A stretch of 64,000 nucleotides of DNA. Origin: Bacteroidota bacterium (GTDB taxonomy: Bacteria; Bacteroidota; Bacteroidia; Cytophagales; Cyclobacteriaceae). A program made the position numbers and the translations under genes. Below, piece after piece: positions 10,097-19,889 of this stretch; the first letter of the stretch is position 1; every line of letters begins with the position of its first letter. The stretch is taken from contig JAQCLE010000009.1 of NCBI GenBank assembly GCA_027592755.1, positions 1-64,000 on the forward strand, given 5' to 3'. Under the pieces are notes generated by a model. The model was not told where the DNA came from. It did no database searches and worked only from the letters and a program-made list of their open reading frames with translations.

Positions 10097-11416
10097 TTAT
10101 TTTTTCATCAATTCAGGCAGATAACTAACAATCTCCGGAAAGGCCATAACCAGCCCGAGAAAGATCAATTGGATTATTACGAAAGGGAGGATGCCTCTGT
10201 AAATTTGGGTCGTCTTTATTTCCGGAGGCGCAACACCTTTTAAATAGAAAAGAGAAAATCCAAAGGGCGGTGTTAGAAAGGAAGTTTGCAGATTAAGCGC
10301 AAGTAAAATTCCGATCCAAATCAAATCTATACCCAGCGCTGAAAAAATGGGAGCTACAACTGGAACAAAAATGAAGATGATCTCAATAAAATCAATAAAA
10401 AAACCTGCAACGAATACCGCCAGCATCACCACAATTAGGAAAACTGAAGGTGATAGATCCGCGGCTTGAATCAACCCGATAAGGTATCGATCACCGCCTA
10501 GCCCCCTGAAAACTAAAGAAAAAGCTGTGGCACCGATTAGGATTATGAATACCATACATGTGAGGTAAGTTGTTTCAGACATCACCTCTCGATGGACAGA
10601 TTTATTAAACTTCCCCTGTAGAATAGTGAGTAAGGTTGCTCCCAGGGCACCTACGCCAGCAGCTTCCGTTGGGGAAGCTATGCCAGCGAAGATTGATCCC
10701 AATACTGCAAGGATGAGGAGAAATGGTAACAGGAAAGCTTTGACTATCCTTCCAATCATTCCCTTCTTTCGAAATTCATCTATTAAATGCTGGGGCATTG
10801 ATGGGGCCTTATCAGGAAATATTATCGAGTAAACAATGATGTATAAAAGATATAGGATAACCAGTGCGAACCCGGGGATTATTGCTGCGGTAAACAAATC
10901 TCCAACAGAAACATTGAGAACACTTCCAAGTAACACCAAAATTACTGATGGTGGTATGATCTGTCCCAAAGTCCCGGAGGAAGCAATTGTCCCAGTTGCA
11001 ATCTCCGGGCTATACCCTCTTTTCAACATAGTGGGCAGACTGATCATTCCCATGGTTATAACAGTAGCTCCCACTATTCCCGTTGAGGCAGCTAACATGG
11101 CCCCAACTATGACTACTGAAATTGCAAGTCCACCCCGAATGCGTCCAAAAAGCAAGGCCATCGTTTCCAGTAAACTTTCCGCCAGTCCCGACTTTTCCAG
11201 CATTATGCCCATGTAAACGAAAAGAGGAACTGCCAGCAACACAAAATTGCCCATTGTTCCATATATCCGAAGGGATAACAGATAAAAAAAGTCTACATCA
11301 AATACGATAACACCTATAAGAATGGAAAGTCCACCGAGTGTAAATGCTACGGGATATCCAAAAAGGATCAATATAAAAATGAGCGCAAAAAGAATCAGGG
11401 GGAGTGCATCAAACAT
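10097..11416 (-). CDS. dctM: TRAP transporter large permease, DctM family
   Basis: This is the 12-helix membrane subunit of a tripartite ATP-independent periplasmic transporter, which imports organic acids or related solutes with Na+ or H+. Motifs such as FGYPVAFTLGG, GTIASSGTLGQIIPPSV and ASPTEAAGVGALGA are diagnostic. I place the start at ATG 11416 (MFDALPLILFALIF), giving 439 aa. A longer reading frame to 11497 adds a polar, unrelated 27-residue stretch. The start overlaps the last eight bases of dctQ, so the two are translationally coupled. The substrate-binding protein DctP is not encoded nearby, so the substrate is unknown. Confidence 0.95.
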   Translation of the reverse strand: MFDALPLILFALIFILILFGYPVAFTLGGLSILIGVIVFDVDFFYLLSLRIYGTMGNFVLLAVPLFVYMGIMLEKSGLAESLLETMALLFGRIRGGLAISVVIVGAMLAASTGIVGATVITMGMISLPTMLKRGYSPEIATGTIASSGTLGQIIPPSVILVLLGSVLNVSVGDLFTAAIIPGFALVILYLLYIIVYSIIFPDKAPSMPQHLIDEFRKKGMIGRIVKAFLLPFLLILAVLGSIFAGIASPTEAAGVGALGATLLTILQGKFNKSVHREVMSETTYLTCMVFIILIGATAFSLVFRGLGGDRYLIGLIQAADLSPSVFLIVVMLAVFVAGFFIDFIEIIFIFVPVVAPIFSALGIDLIWIGILLALNLQTSFLTPPFGFSLFYLKGVAPPEIKTTQIYRGILPFVIIQLIFLGLVMAFPEIVSYLPELMKK

Positions 11417-11921
11417 CGGTGATGTGTTTTCCCTGGATGACAAAAATTGACCGAATGCAGAATGAAACTGCTTGTAAGAGTAACAAACTAAAACCAATTG
11501 GAATTGCTGATTTTACGAGGAACCTAAAAGGTAGTCCGCCCGGATCGGGAGAACCTTCTATGATATTATAGCTCTCTGCTACAAATGGCACTGAAGAGAC
11601 AATTACTACAATGCAAAGCGGGATAAGGAATATAATTGTCCCTATGAGGTTAACCCAGGCTTTTCCTTTTTCTGAGAATCGGGTGTAAAAAACATCTACT
11701 CTTACATGCCTGTCGGCTTTAAGTGTGTATGCTGCGCCTAAAAGAAAAATCAAGGCGAATACATGGAGTTCCAGTTCAAACAAACTCGCAGAACTGAAAT
11801 TGAACAGGTATCGCAGGATTACATCTGTGCAAATCAACCATACGAGCCCGGTGGTCAGCCAGGACACTGCCTTTCCAAAGAATGCAACAAGTTGTTCGAT
11901 CCGATTGACTAATGTTTGCAT
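11409..11921 (-). CDS. dctQ: TRAP transporter small permease, DctQ family
   Basis: The four-helix small permease partners DctM in a TRAP transporter. The family pattern is seen in LVWLICTDVILRYLF, in the central helix FALIFLLGAAYTLKADRHVRVDVF (residues about 50-74, of which ADRHVRVDV is the most characteristic), and in the last helix near residue 140. The length of 170 aa is normal. It is transcribed ahead of dctM and diverges from rlmN across 76 bases. No solute-binding gene precedes it, which is unusual because DctP is normally encoded in the same operon. Confidence 0.93.
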   Translation of the reverse strand: MQTLVNRIEQLVAFFGKAVSWLTTGLVWLICTDVILRYLFNFSSASLFELELHVFALIFLLGAAYTLKADRHVRVDVFYTRFSEKGKAWVNLIGTIIFLIPLCIVVIVSSVPFVAESYNIIEGSPDPGGLPFRFLVKSAIPIGFSLLLLQAVSFCIRSIFVIQGKHITDV

Positions 11922-11985
11922 GATCTTATTATTAGTCCTAAATATAGTCAGTTCCGATAGTTCCAGTGATGAACGACTAAAGTTC

Positions 11986-11993
11986 TACTTTTG
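11986..11993 (+). promoter_or_regulatory. -7 element of the rlmN promoter, nearly leaderless
   Basis: TACTTTTG matches TAnnTTTG exactly and is followed by C. No clear -33 TTTG is seen about 19 bases upstream. It ends four bases before the proposed GTG start at 11998. Transcription would begin at or just inside that codon, so the message would be leaderless or translated from a later start. Confidence 0.5.
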
Positions 11994-11997
11994 CAAT

Positions 11998-13023
11998 GTG
12001 AAGGATATCCGTAAAATTTCATCTGAAGAACTGACTGATTCGATGTTAGCATTCGGGGAGAAAGCATTTCGAGCCCGTCAGATTGAAGAATGGCTCTGGA
12101 AAAAATCCGGGACTAGTTTTGATGAAATGACCAACCTGTCACTGGAGGTGCGCGATCATTTGAAAAGCAATTTTGCTATCAATGCCATTACGGTTGAAAA
12201 AACACAGATTAGCGCTGATCAGACCATAAAATCTGCCTTTAAGCTTCACGATGATCATTTGATTGAGGGTGTACTAATTCCTGCCGACGACCGCATGACA
12301 GCTTGTGTTTCATCTCAGGTCGGCTGCTCACTAACTTGTAAATTTTGCGCCACCGGTTACATGGACAGAAAACGTAACCTTGATGCTGCTGAAATTTATG
12401 ACCAGGTGGTGGCCATAAGAAACCAGGCCGAAGAGCATTATAATAAGCCTTTGACCAATATTGTATTCATGGGAATGGGTGAACCACTTTTGAACTATGC
12501 CAATGTATTACAGTCGATAGAACATATTACTTCACCCAAAGAACTCGGTATGTCTCCCCGGAGAATTACTGTTTCTACAGCGGGCATAGCTAAAATGATC
12601 AAGCAATTAGCAGATGATGAAGTGAAATTTCGGTTGGCATTATCCCTTCATGCCGCCAACGATATCAAGCGCAACCAGATCATGCCTATTAATGAGACCA
12701 ATTCATTGAAAAATCTTAAAGAGGCACTTCAGTATTTCTATAAAAAAACCAAAAGTCGTCTGACGTTTGAATACATTGTCTTTAACAATTTCAATGATTC
12801 ATTGGAAGATGCAGAGGAGCTTTTCAGGTTTACCAAACAGGTGCCTTCAAAGGTCAACATTATCGAATACAATCCAATTTCAGAAGCCGATTTTACCAAT
12901 ACTGATGAGGACAGGTTGCAAAAGTTTAGCACATTCCTTGAAGACCGGGGAGTAAATGTTCATGTAAGGCACAGCCGTGGAAAGGACATCGATGCAGCCT
13001 GTGGGCAATTGGCTAATAAATAG
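11998..13023 (+). CDS. rlmN: 23S rRNA (A2503-C2)/tRNA (A37-C2) methyltransferase RlmN
   Basis: This radical-SAM enzyme methylates C2 of A2503 in 23S rRNA and A37 in some tRNAs. The iron-sulfur motif CSLTCKFC (C-x3-C-x2-C) lies in the core, and the catalytic methyl-carrying cysteine appears near the C-terminus in DAACGQLA. GMGEPLLNY and ITVSTAGI are family motifs. I choose the GTG at 11998 (V/M-KDIRKISSEELTD) because homologues begin with a KDIR-like stretch; this gives 341 aa. ATG 12043 is an alternative that would lose this conserved segment. The open frame extends further upstream to 11725, but that part overlaps dctQ antisense and is unlikely to be translated. Confidence 0.93.
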   Translation: MKDIRKISSEELTDSMLAFGEKAFRARQIEEWLWKKSGTSFDEMTNLSLEVRDHLKSNFAINAITVEKTQISADQTIKSAFKLHDDHLIEGVLIPADDRMTACVSSQVGCSLTCKFCATGYMDRKRNLDAAEIYDQVVAIRNQAEEHYNKPLTNIVFMGMGEPLLNYANVLQSIEHITSPKELGMSPRRITVSTAGIAKMIKQLADDEVKFRLALSLHAANDIKRNQIMPINETNSLKNLKEALQYFYKKTKSRLTFEYIVFNNFNDSLEDAEELFRFTKQVPSKVNIIEYNPISEADFTNTDEDRLQKFSTFLEDRGVNVHVRHSRGKDIDAACGQLANK

Positions 13024-13089
13024 TCCTATAAAGTAAGGTCGTGTGCATCTGCATATGATCGAGCCAGGTTAAAGAGGAATTCAAAATTA

Positions 13090-14577
13090 TTAATTTAAAC
13101 TTTGATCGGTTGGAAACTCTTTTTCTATTTTTAATTCGGCACGGCGATTTTTATAATGGTCTTCTTCATGGCAGTTAATACCATCGGTACATCTGTTAAT
13201 AATCAGAGACTCACCAAAGCCACGGGCAATTATTCGATTACTTGATATATTGTTTTCTAAAAAATATTTAAGAACATTATTCGCTCTTCTTTCGGAGAGT
13301 TCAAGGTTGTATTCTTCCGTCCCTCGAGAGTCTGCGTGTGCGCTTATCACAAGGACAACGGAAGAGTTTCTTTTTAGAAATTTCAATATTTTGTTAACCT
13401 CTTCTTCATAATCGGATTTCAAGACATCTTCATTATAATCAAATAAGACCAGTCCTTTTTCCAGGAATTGTTCTTCCATTACAAAATCATTCCTGATTGT
13501 GCCTTTCTTTATGTTCAATGTATTTATTGGATGTGAAAGTGGGACATATAGCTCCTTATCAAAGGTAAGCAAGTATTCGTTTCCATATTCGATTAAGAAT
13601 TCATACTCTCCCAATTCATTAGTAATTGTATTTTCTGAAGTAGAAGCAGTCAAATTCTCTAAAGTCACCTTTACATCAGAAAGCATTTGCTGGGTTTCAT
13701 TGCTATAGATAGTACCACCGGCAAACAAATCATGAGCCCACATGAAGACTTTAACACTGTCAATGTCAAAAGTGTTCCTGTTATCATAACTTTTGTCATT
13801 GTGCGATGGGGTATAATCTTTTTTAGAGATTTCTAGTGTATAATCGGTATCAAGAGGTAAATCTAAATGAAACCTCCCGAGTGAATCACTTATAGTTTCC
13901 TTCATCGTCCGTCCATCCATGTCAAGCAGGGAGACATTAACACCTTCAATTGGATAATTCTCTTCAACTTCTATGACTTGTCCGGCAACTATGGAATGTC
14001 TGATGAAGAAGTTATAAATGTTGTCATGTGATTTACTGTTTCGATTCGAAGCAAACAATCCCTGACGACCATTATCGTTCATAATAAAGGAGAAATCATC
14101 GGCCGCTGAATTTGCAGGGAAGCCCAGGTTTACTACTTGAGTAAAGCTGTCATTTGTGTTTATTGAGAAATAAATGTCCAGCCCGCCAAATCCGCCATGA
14201 CCATCAGATGAAAAATAGATTTTGTCGCCTGACGCAAAAGGAAACATTTCGTCATCTTCAGTATTGATCGAACTTCCTAAATTAGTAGGTGTCGTCCATA
14301 CATTTTCTTCCAATCTACTCACATATAGGTCAGTCCCTCCAAAGCCCCCGGGCATGTCAGATGTGAAGTACAGGGTTTTACCATCTTTAGATAAAAATGG
14401 GTGCGCCGTCGAATATTCGTCATCATTGTATTTAAAGGATGTCAAATTCTCAAGATTTCGATCTTCGTCTAGTTCTGCAAAAAATAATTTCAACTTCATT
14501 TGACCGTCTGAACTTCTACCAGAATGTCCTTTGAAGTAATTGTTTCGCGTAAAGACAAGGCTATTATTAGGACCAAA
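13090..14577 (-). pseudogene. OmpA/PD40 (PorE-type) outer-membrane protein, 5'-truncated
   Basis: The visible part has PD40 propeller repeats (LYFTSDMPGGFGGTDLY, IYFSSDGHGGFGGLDIYF), two carboxypeptidase-regulatory-like domains (about 170-340 counted from ATG 14499), and a C-terminal OmpA peptidoglycan-binding domain with ERRANNVLKYF and KNRRAELKI. It lacks the signal peptide, the TPR domain and the first propeller blades found in the 669-residue relative at 52.4 kb. The homologous frame runs upstream of ATG 14499 without a start, reading GPLSFGPNNSLVFTRNNY, and enters the end of the upstream gene. So the 5' portion has been removed rather than mis-started. Any product made from ATG 14499 would have no export signal. 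The two genes probably became joined by a deletion. Confidence 0.75.
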
Positions 14578-16108
14578 GGAGAGAGGTCCTTGAGTTTACA
14601 TTAATATCTATTGAGATCAGATTACTATTATCGAGGCCATCATTTACTTCGAATGTCACCGTTCTGGTCATGGTAACCGGGCCTTCACTTGTGTTTTGAT
14701 AAGTAATGGTACGGAGCGCAAGGGTATAATCATTCAACGTGGCAGTACCCGATAAAATCATTTCACCGGTTAAAGAATTAAAACTGCCGGTGATTCCGGG
14801 TTGGTCAATAAAACTGAGAACATCTTCACCTTGATTGTAATTTTGACTAATATTTATTGTAGCGCCATCCAGGTTTGTATCATCAACATCAGAAACATCA
14901 ATACTCCCATCGATTACAACATTCCCGGAGTTTTCATCATAATTTAAAGTACCCCCGGCACCTGATAATACAGGGGCTGTATTGATAATAACGACCGCAA
15001 AGCTCACGTCCGATTCCGAAACACCCGATGTACATCCCCCAATAATTTGTGCCCTTGCCGTAAGCGAGTCTAATTGCTGAAGGGAAACATCAAGTTGTGA
15101 GCTCCAATTTCCACCAGCGGTTGATTGAATTGTATCCTGGTCAATTAAGTTTTTCAGTGAATTATATACATCTATGAAGATGTTTGCATTCGGTTCAGAA
15201 GTACCTGTAACTAACGATTCGCCAACCTTCACAGGTGCATTAATCGTCGGTTTCGGGGTAGATCCGGATGAAAAACCGGCACAAGTAGCACATAAATCCT
15301 CAAGAATTGTAGGGCATTGATTATCAGACAGATCCTGGAAAGCACACACATTGCAACCACCATAAAGGGTGTCATCCACACCTCCGACATCTGAAATTGA
15401 ACCTCCCAATGCACAAGTTGCTGAAATGTTCGTCACTGAAAAAAAACGCATTTCAGTTTGAAGACTGACCCCAAATTCAGTGATCAAATCAGAAAAAGGA
15501 ACATAGAAATCAAGAAAATAGTCGGGATCATCACAGGTATCAGTTCCTGCGATTGATCTCTGGTAATGCGTATTTTTATCGTATGTCAAGATCACTCCTG
15601 GACAACTATTAATCCCATCAAGGTTATAAACCATTACGCCCTTATTTTCTATCAACGTAATATCAATCTCAAATCCAGGATTGTCAGGCGTGGAATTAGG
15701 GTCATCATCACCCAATCGTCCATCAGTGTCTATCAAAACGGTGTAGCCCTCGACACTGGGTTTGTCCCCTGTCAGGCGGAAACGAAAAATAAGATTACCG
15801 AAATCATCCAGAACACCGTAAGAAGTGAACCCATTGATATCCGCCGCCAAGTCAGTTGTTCCGCAAGCGGGTCCATTTTGAATGTCATTAAGTGTTTCTC
15901 CATCTCCAAAGATGGGCAAACCGAACATTTTCAATTCAAATTCATCAACATAGTAACCGTCGTTGGAAAAGCCTGCAGCAGTTTCGGAAACCCATCCATC
16001 AAGATTTGGATCTAAAACCGCATCGCCTGGCTTGATAACTTCTCCCCTGCCCTGGGCAATAGCTGTCTGGATCGAAATGGCCAATGGTAAAATCCAAAGC
16101 CATTTCAA
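14567..16108 (-). CDS. exported adhesin-like protein, probably 3'-truncated
   Basis: The protein starts with a clear signal peptide (MKWLWILPLAISIQTAIAQ). A domain of about 230 residues, rich in Asp and Gly, is followed by a Cys-rich linker (residues about 250-275) and by Big/cadherin-like modules with VTGTSEPNANIFIDVY and FEVNDGLDN. Proteins with this N-terminus in Cytophagales are usually much longer and end in a type IX secretion sorting domain. Here the frame stops after 513 residues in the unrelated tail SRTSLLWS, which is read from the neighbouring OmpA gene in another frame. No sorting signal is present, so surface delivery by type IX secretion should fail. I cannot name the function beyond adhesin-like. 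Confidence 0.7.
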   Translation of the reverse strand: MKWLWILPLAISIQTAIAQGRGEVIKPGDAVLDPNLDGWVSETAAGFSNDGYYVDEFELKMFGLPIFGDGETLNDIQNGPACGTTDLAADINGFTSYGVLDDFGNLIFRFRLTGDKPSVEGYTVLIDTDGRLGDDDPNSTPDNPGFEIDITLIENKGVMVYNLDGINSCPGVILTYDKNTHYQRSIAGTDTCDDPDYFLDFYVPFSDLITEFGVSLQTEMRFFSVTNISATCALGGSISDVGGVDDTLYGGCNVCAFQDLSDNQCPTILEDLCATCAGFSSGSTPKPTINAPVKVGESLVTGTSEPNANIFIDVYNSLKNLIDQDTIQSTAGGNWSSQLDVSLQQLDSLTARAQIIGGCTSGVSESDVSFAVVIINTAPVLSGAGGTLNYDENSGNVVIDGSIDVSDVDDTNLDGATINISQNYNQGEDVLSFIDQPGITGSFNSLTGEMILSGTATLNDYTLALRTITYQNTSEGPVTMTRTVTFEVNDGLDNSNLISIDINVNSRTSLLWS

Positions 16109-16423
16109 GTAAACTTGAAGGTTTGACGTTAAAAAAGGAATTATTGCGTTAGCTAGTTAAAGTTGAACATGTCAATATACAGTAGATTCAAACAATTCTT
16201 TGATCTTCTGAAGTTCATAAAAGCCGACTGGAAAATAAAAATACATAATTTATTGAACACTAAATGATTGTTTTAGGGATATTCGAGAAGTTAAATCGAA
16301 TGCAAAAAGAACATTGTGTTAAGAGTTAGTAGCAATTAGGGTAATCGCAATTCGTTATTCACAACGTTATAGACAACTTTTTCTACGAACACATAGTTCT
16401 ATTATCATCACATTGAATTGGTA
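16109..16423. other. 315-base intergenic region between divergent genes
   Basis: This AT-rich stretch separates the truncated adhesin gene from the lipoprotein gene. I found no reading frame of note, RNA gene, strong hairpin or exact TAnnTTTG element. It presumably holds both divergent promoters. Confidence 0.4.
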
Positions 16424-17161
16424 ATGAAAAGAGGCTGGATTTATTTATTAGGCATTATAATATTCGTCTATGGCTGTGGGGGGTCAGAGATAAAATTTTC
16501 TGCTCCACAACCAAATGGGGCTAAGTCATTAACAGCATTTCCATCGGATTTCCAATCCAATTTTAATTTTGTATCTGACAGCACGATAATCGGCTATTTT
16601 GATAAGGAGTACTCGATTGCCCCTGATTCAGGAATAACCATTGACGCTAAAAATACCATTGAGATTACTGACAAGGCGGTTTTCAATCATTTGGAAGGCG
16701 CTCTGACCCTTGACTTTAAGATTTTGGAAGATTCCGCCACGCGGGCTCAATTTCCACGAGAGTCGATTATGGACACCTTAATCAATCAATACTACCAAAG
16801 GCCAAATTATCAGTTCACTTTGGCATCCAATGAAGATTCTGTACTTGTTTTCAATGTAAACCTGGTAGATACCATGTTCTACGCTTCAAATCGGAATGTC
16901 ATAAAAAAGTACAAGAAAGGAGTATATCTGAATGTTGAAAATGAGGCAGGGTGGAGTCTTTATCAGATGCTTATGAATGACGACCTATTATCCTTCACTT
17001 CGATTTCTAATGACGATGAAACCATACTTAGAAGAATATTAAAGAACAATGAGGAGGATTATGAAAACGAAGTCGTTTCCCCATCCAAAAATTCTTTTAA
17101 TGAATTTTTGTACATGGGAGGATTTGAGAATAGAATTGGATTGAGAAAGGGCCAAAACTGA
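16424..17161 (+). CDS. hypothetical lipoprotein (245 aa)
   Basis: I do not recognise a family. ATG 16424 gives MKRGWIYLLGIIIFVYGCGG, a signal peptide with an imperfect lipobox (VYGC), so it is probably a membrane-anchored periplasmic or outer-membrane lipoprotein. A TTG six bases upstream is less likely. The mature part is polar, Asp/Asn rich and mostly beta-like in its alternation (for example YQFTLASNEDSVLVFNVNL). It ends in a charged tail. It precedes the broken gamma-glutamyltransferase gene by 88 bases on the same strand, with no evidence of a functional link. Confidence 0.75.
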   Translation: MKRGWIYLLGIIIFVYGCGGSEIKFSAPQPNGAKSLTAFPSDFQSNFNFVSDSTIIGYFDKEYSIAPDSGITIDAKNTIEITDKAVFNHLEGALTLDFKILEDSATRAQFPRESIMDTLINQYYQRPNYQFTLASNEDSVLVFNVNLVDTMFYASNRNVIKKYKKGVYLNVENEAGWSLYQMLMNDDLLSFTSISNDDETILRRILKNNEEDYENEVVSPSKNSFNEFLYMGGFENRIGLRKGQN

Positions 17162-17249
17162 GAGAATAAACGCATCAGATTTACCATAACATATTAGGCG
17201 GCTATAGTCAACTACCCCTGACTATAGCCAATTGGTAGAAATAATAATT

Positions 17250-18962
17250 ATGAAATACATAGCACGCATTTTTATGGTCTTCCTCGTAGTTTACCTCCAA
17301 GGAAACTGGGTTTTTGGTCAGGTATATGCAAGAAACGGCATCGTTGCTACAAGTAGTAAAATAGCCTCTGAAGTAGGGATAGATATTTTAAAAAAAGGAG
17401 GGAATGCGATTGATGCTTCAGTCGCAACTGCATTTGTACTGGCAGTCACCCATCCGACAGCCGGAAATATTGGAGGAGGTGGATTTTTGATATTTATGGA
17501 TTCGTCAGGAACAGCTACCACAATTGACTTTAGGGAAAAAGCACCTCTATAAGCATCACCTAATATGTTTCTTGATGATGAAGGTAATCTAACAAAAGGA
17601 AAGAACCTGTATGGAGAGGAATCGAGTGTTAATCACATTGGTACTAAATCGGTGGGAGTTCCAGGGACAGTGGCTGGTCTGTATCTAGCACATCAAAAAT
17701 ATGGGAGTCTACCATAGGCAGATTTGGTTCAACCTGCCATTGATATAGCAAAAAATGGATTTCCACTCACCTATGACCTTTCTAGAGCGGCCAATTATTT
17801 TAAAAACAATTCCCCTATTCCATTTTTACAGGATTATTTTAAAAAGGACAATGGCGAACTCATGCAATTCGGAGAGCTATGGAAGCAGATTGAGCTAGCT
17901 AATACATTAACAGAAATCCGAGATTATGGCCATGACGGATTCTACAAGGGATTTGTCGCAAAAGAAATTGTCCGTTTTATGAAGGAGAATGGAGGCATTA
18001 TTACCATGGAAGACCTTCAGCGCTATACAGCTATAGAAAGAAAACCGGTTAAAGGAACTTTCAAAGACTATGATATCTACTCGATGCCTCCTCCCAGTTC
18101 AGGTGGCGTGGCACTTATTGAAGTGATGAACCTTATGGAGTTGGCCAACTTGGATTCCATCGAATTCAATTCTGCTGCATACGTACATTTGGTGGCTGAA
18201 GCCATGCGAAGAGCTTTTGCTGATAGAGCAGAACATTTAGGTGATATTGATTTTAATTTAGATACGCCATTAGATAAGCTGACGTCCAAAGCTTTTGCGA
18301 AAACTCGTTTTAACAACATTGATTTGACAAAAGCCTCCGTCAGTGACTCTTCCAAATTTGGGCAACTTTATGATGGGACTAACACTACTCACCTTTCTGT
18401 GGCTGATGCATTTGGTAACGCTGTTTCTTTAACTTACACATTGGAACATGGCTATGGTTCAGGAATTGGATCCAAAAAGCTGGGCTTCATCTTTAATAAT
18501 GAAATGGGTGATTTTAATCCACAGCCTGGGTATACGACTAGGTCAGGTCAAGTTGGTACGGACCCTAACCTCATTCAACCTGAAAAGAGGATGCTTTCAA
18601 GCATGACGCCCACCATTGTGGCGAAAAACGGAAAACCTTATCTTGTTATTGGAAGTCCTGGAGGGAGAACTATAATCAATACCGTATTTCAAACCGTACT
18701 TAATGTGTTAGCCTACGACATGCCGGTAGACAAGGCGATTGAAGCCATGAAAATTCATCACCAATGGTTGCCAGATGTGATCGAATATGAGAGAATGCTA
18801 CTATCTCCAGATACTCGAAAGGTTCTTGAAGAGATGAATCATACGTTAGTCCCGGTTTATTCATTGGGTGAATTGATGGGAATTCAAATAGATCCAAAAA
18901 GGAAAATCATGATTGGAGCTTCCGACTCTTCAAGTCCAGATGGAGCTGCAATAGGCTATTAA
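17250..18962 (+). pseudogene. ggt: gamma-glutamyltransferase with two in-frame nonsense codons
   Basis: The intact enzyme is a periplasmic Ntn-hydrolase that cleaves glutathione and transfers the gamma-glutamyl group. The signal peptide (from ATG 17250) and family motifs are kept: GGNAIDASVATAF, NIGGGGF, SMPPPSSGG, the catalytic-Thr region TNTTHLSVADAFGN, GSPGGRTI and the terminal DGAAIGY. Two stops interrupt one continuous frame: TAA at 17550-17552 (after KAPL) and TAG at 17715-17717 (YGSLP-stop-ADLVQPA, where homologues have Trp, so TGG to TAG). There is no frameshift. Everything else is well conserved, so the inactivation is recent or one or both stops are base-call errors. The reading frame resuming at 17724 has no signal peptide. 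Confidence 0.85.
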
Positions 18963-19034
18963 AATTTCTAACAAAACCTAATCTGCATTAAAACGCAGTT
19001 TAGCCAAACCGTTAGTACCCACTACCGTAACCAA

Positions 19035-19889
19035 TTGAAATTCGCTCTCCTAATCCTGATTTTCCTTCTAAGTTGTGGCGTTCCGCAGCAGGATTATGAC
19101 GTACTGAAATCAGAAAATGACCGACTTAGAAATGACTCCACCGAAATCCAGAGGCAACTCACTGAACTATCCTATTTACAAAACCACTCAGAAGTCAGCC
19201 TTGCCAACACGGAAATCACAGCGCTTAAGTCAAAATATAACGGGCAGAGCTATACCATCAAGATAAAGCTTCCCAGGGGGTATGAAGAAGGTACAGATAG
19301 TTACCCCGTGTTGTATGTTACTGATGCCGAAACAAATTTTGGAGGAACAAGCTACATTGTCCAAAGGTTGATAAAGAATAAATTAATTCCGCCAATATTG
19401 GTCGTAGGCATAGCCTATGATACCGATTATGATTCTTTTTACAGGCTAAGAAGCAGGGATCTTACTCCAATTGATAGCAATGAAATGCGTGACCCAACCG
19501 GTGGGGCAGAAAAATTCAGCCAATTCCTGTCGAATGAATTATTCCCACTTATTGCTGAGAACTATCGGGTTCAGGATAATGAAAGAGCAATTTACGGCCA
19601 TTCCTATGGCGGCCTCTTTGGAAATTATGTGCTCCTCAAAAAATCAGAAGTATTCAACAAATATTTATTACTAAGCCCGTCTCTCTGGTTCAATGATAAT
19701 ATGATGATTGCTGAGTTAGACAAAGCGTCATTGAGCTTTGATCCAACAAGGCTTTATATGGCATCCGGTGAACTTGAATCCCGAATCGATGACCTGCAAA
19801 CACAGTTCATTGAGAACCTTAGCAAGAAGGAACCGAAAAATCTGGTTTTTAAAGGTGAAGTAATGGAAAATGAAACCCATAGAACCTAA
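19035..19889 (+). CDS. alpha/beta-hydrolase esterase lipoprotein (esterase D/Fes-like), C-terminally shortened
   Basis: The fold is that of putative esterases related to enterochelin esterase and esterase D. A lipoprotein signal (LLILIFLLSC) is followed by a short coiled coil (YDVLKSENDRLRND), then the hydrolase domain with YPVLYVTDAE, the nucleophile elbow GHSYGG and a Glu/His region ending ENETHRT. A TAA at 19887-19889 ends the frame there. The same frame continues for 15 codons (FGTGFTNGLRFIYSN) to a second TAA at 19935-19937, and this stretch matches the normal family C-terminus. The likely catalytic His is retained, so partial activity is conceivable. The start is TTG (19035); no in-frame ATG precedes the signal peptide. 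Substrate unknown. Confidence 0.8.
   Translation: MKFALLILIFLLSCGVPQQDYDVLKSENDRLRNDSTEIQRQLTELSYLQNHSEVSLANTEITALKSKYNGQSYTIKIKLPRGYEEGTDSYPVLYVTDAETNFGGTSYIVQRLIKNKLIPPILVVGIAYDTDYDSFYRLRSRDLTPIDSNEMRDPTGGAEKFSQFLSNELFPLIAENYRVQDNERAIYGHSYGGLFGNYVLLKKSEVFNKYLLLSPSLWFNDNMMIAELDKASLSFDPTRLYMASGELESRIDDLQTQFIENLSKKEPKNLVFKGEVMENETHRT

Noticed and set aside
11725-11997. Extended N-terminus of RlmN (91 extra codons)
   Set aside because: The stretch is antisense to dctQ, has no homology to RlmN N-termini, and a promoter element lies at its end.
17550-17717. Stop-codon recoding (readthrough or alternative code) in ggt
   Set aside because: TAA and TAG end many other genes in the window normally and prfA is intact. 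Two different stops in one gene are better explained by mutation or base-call error.
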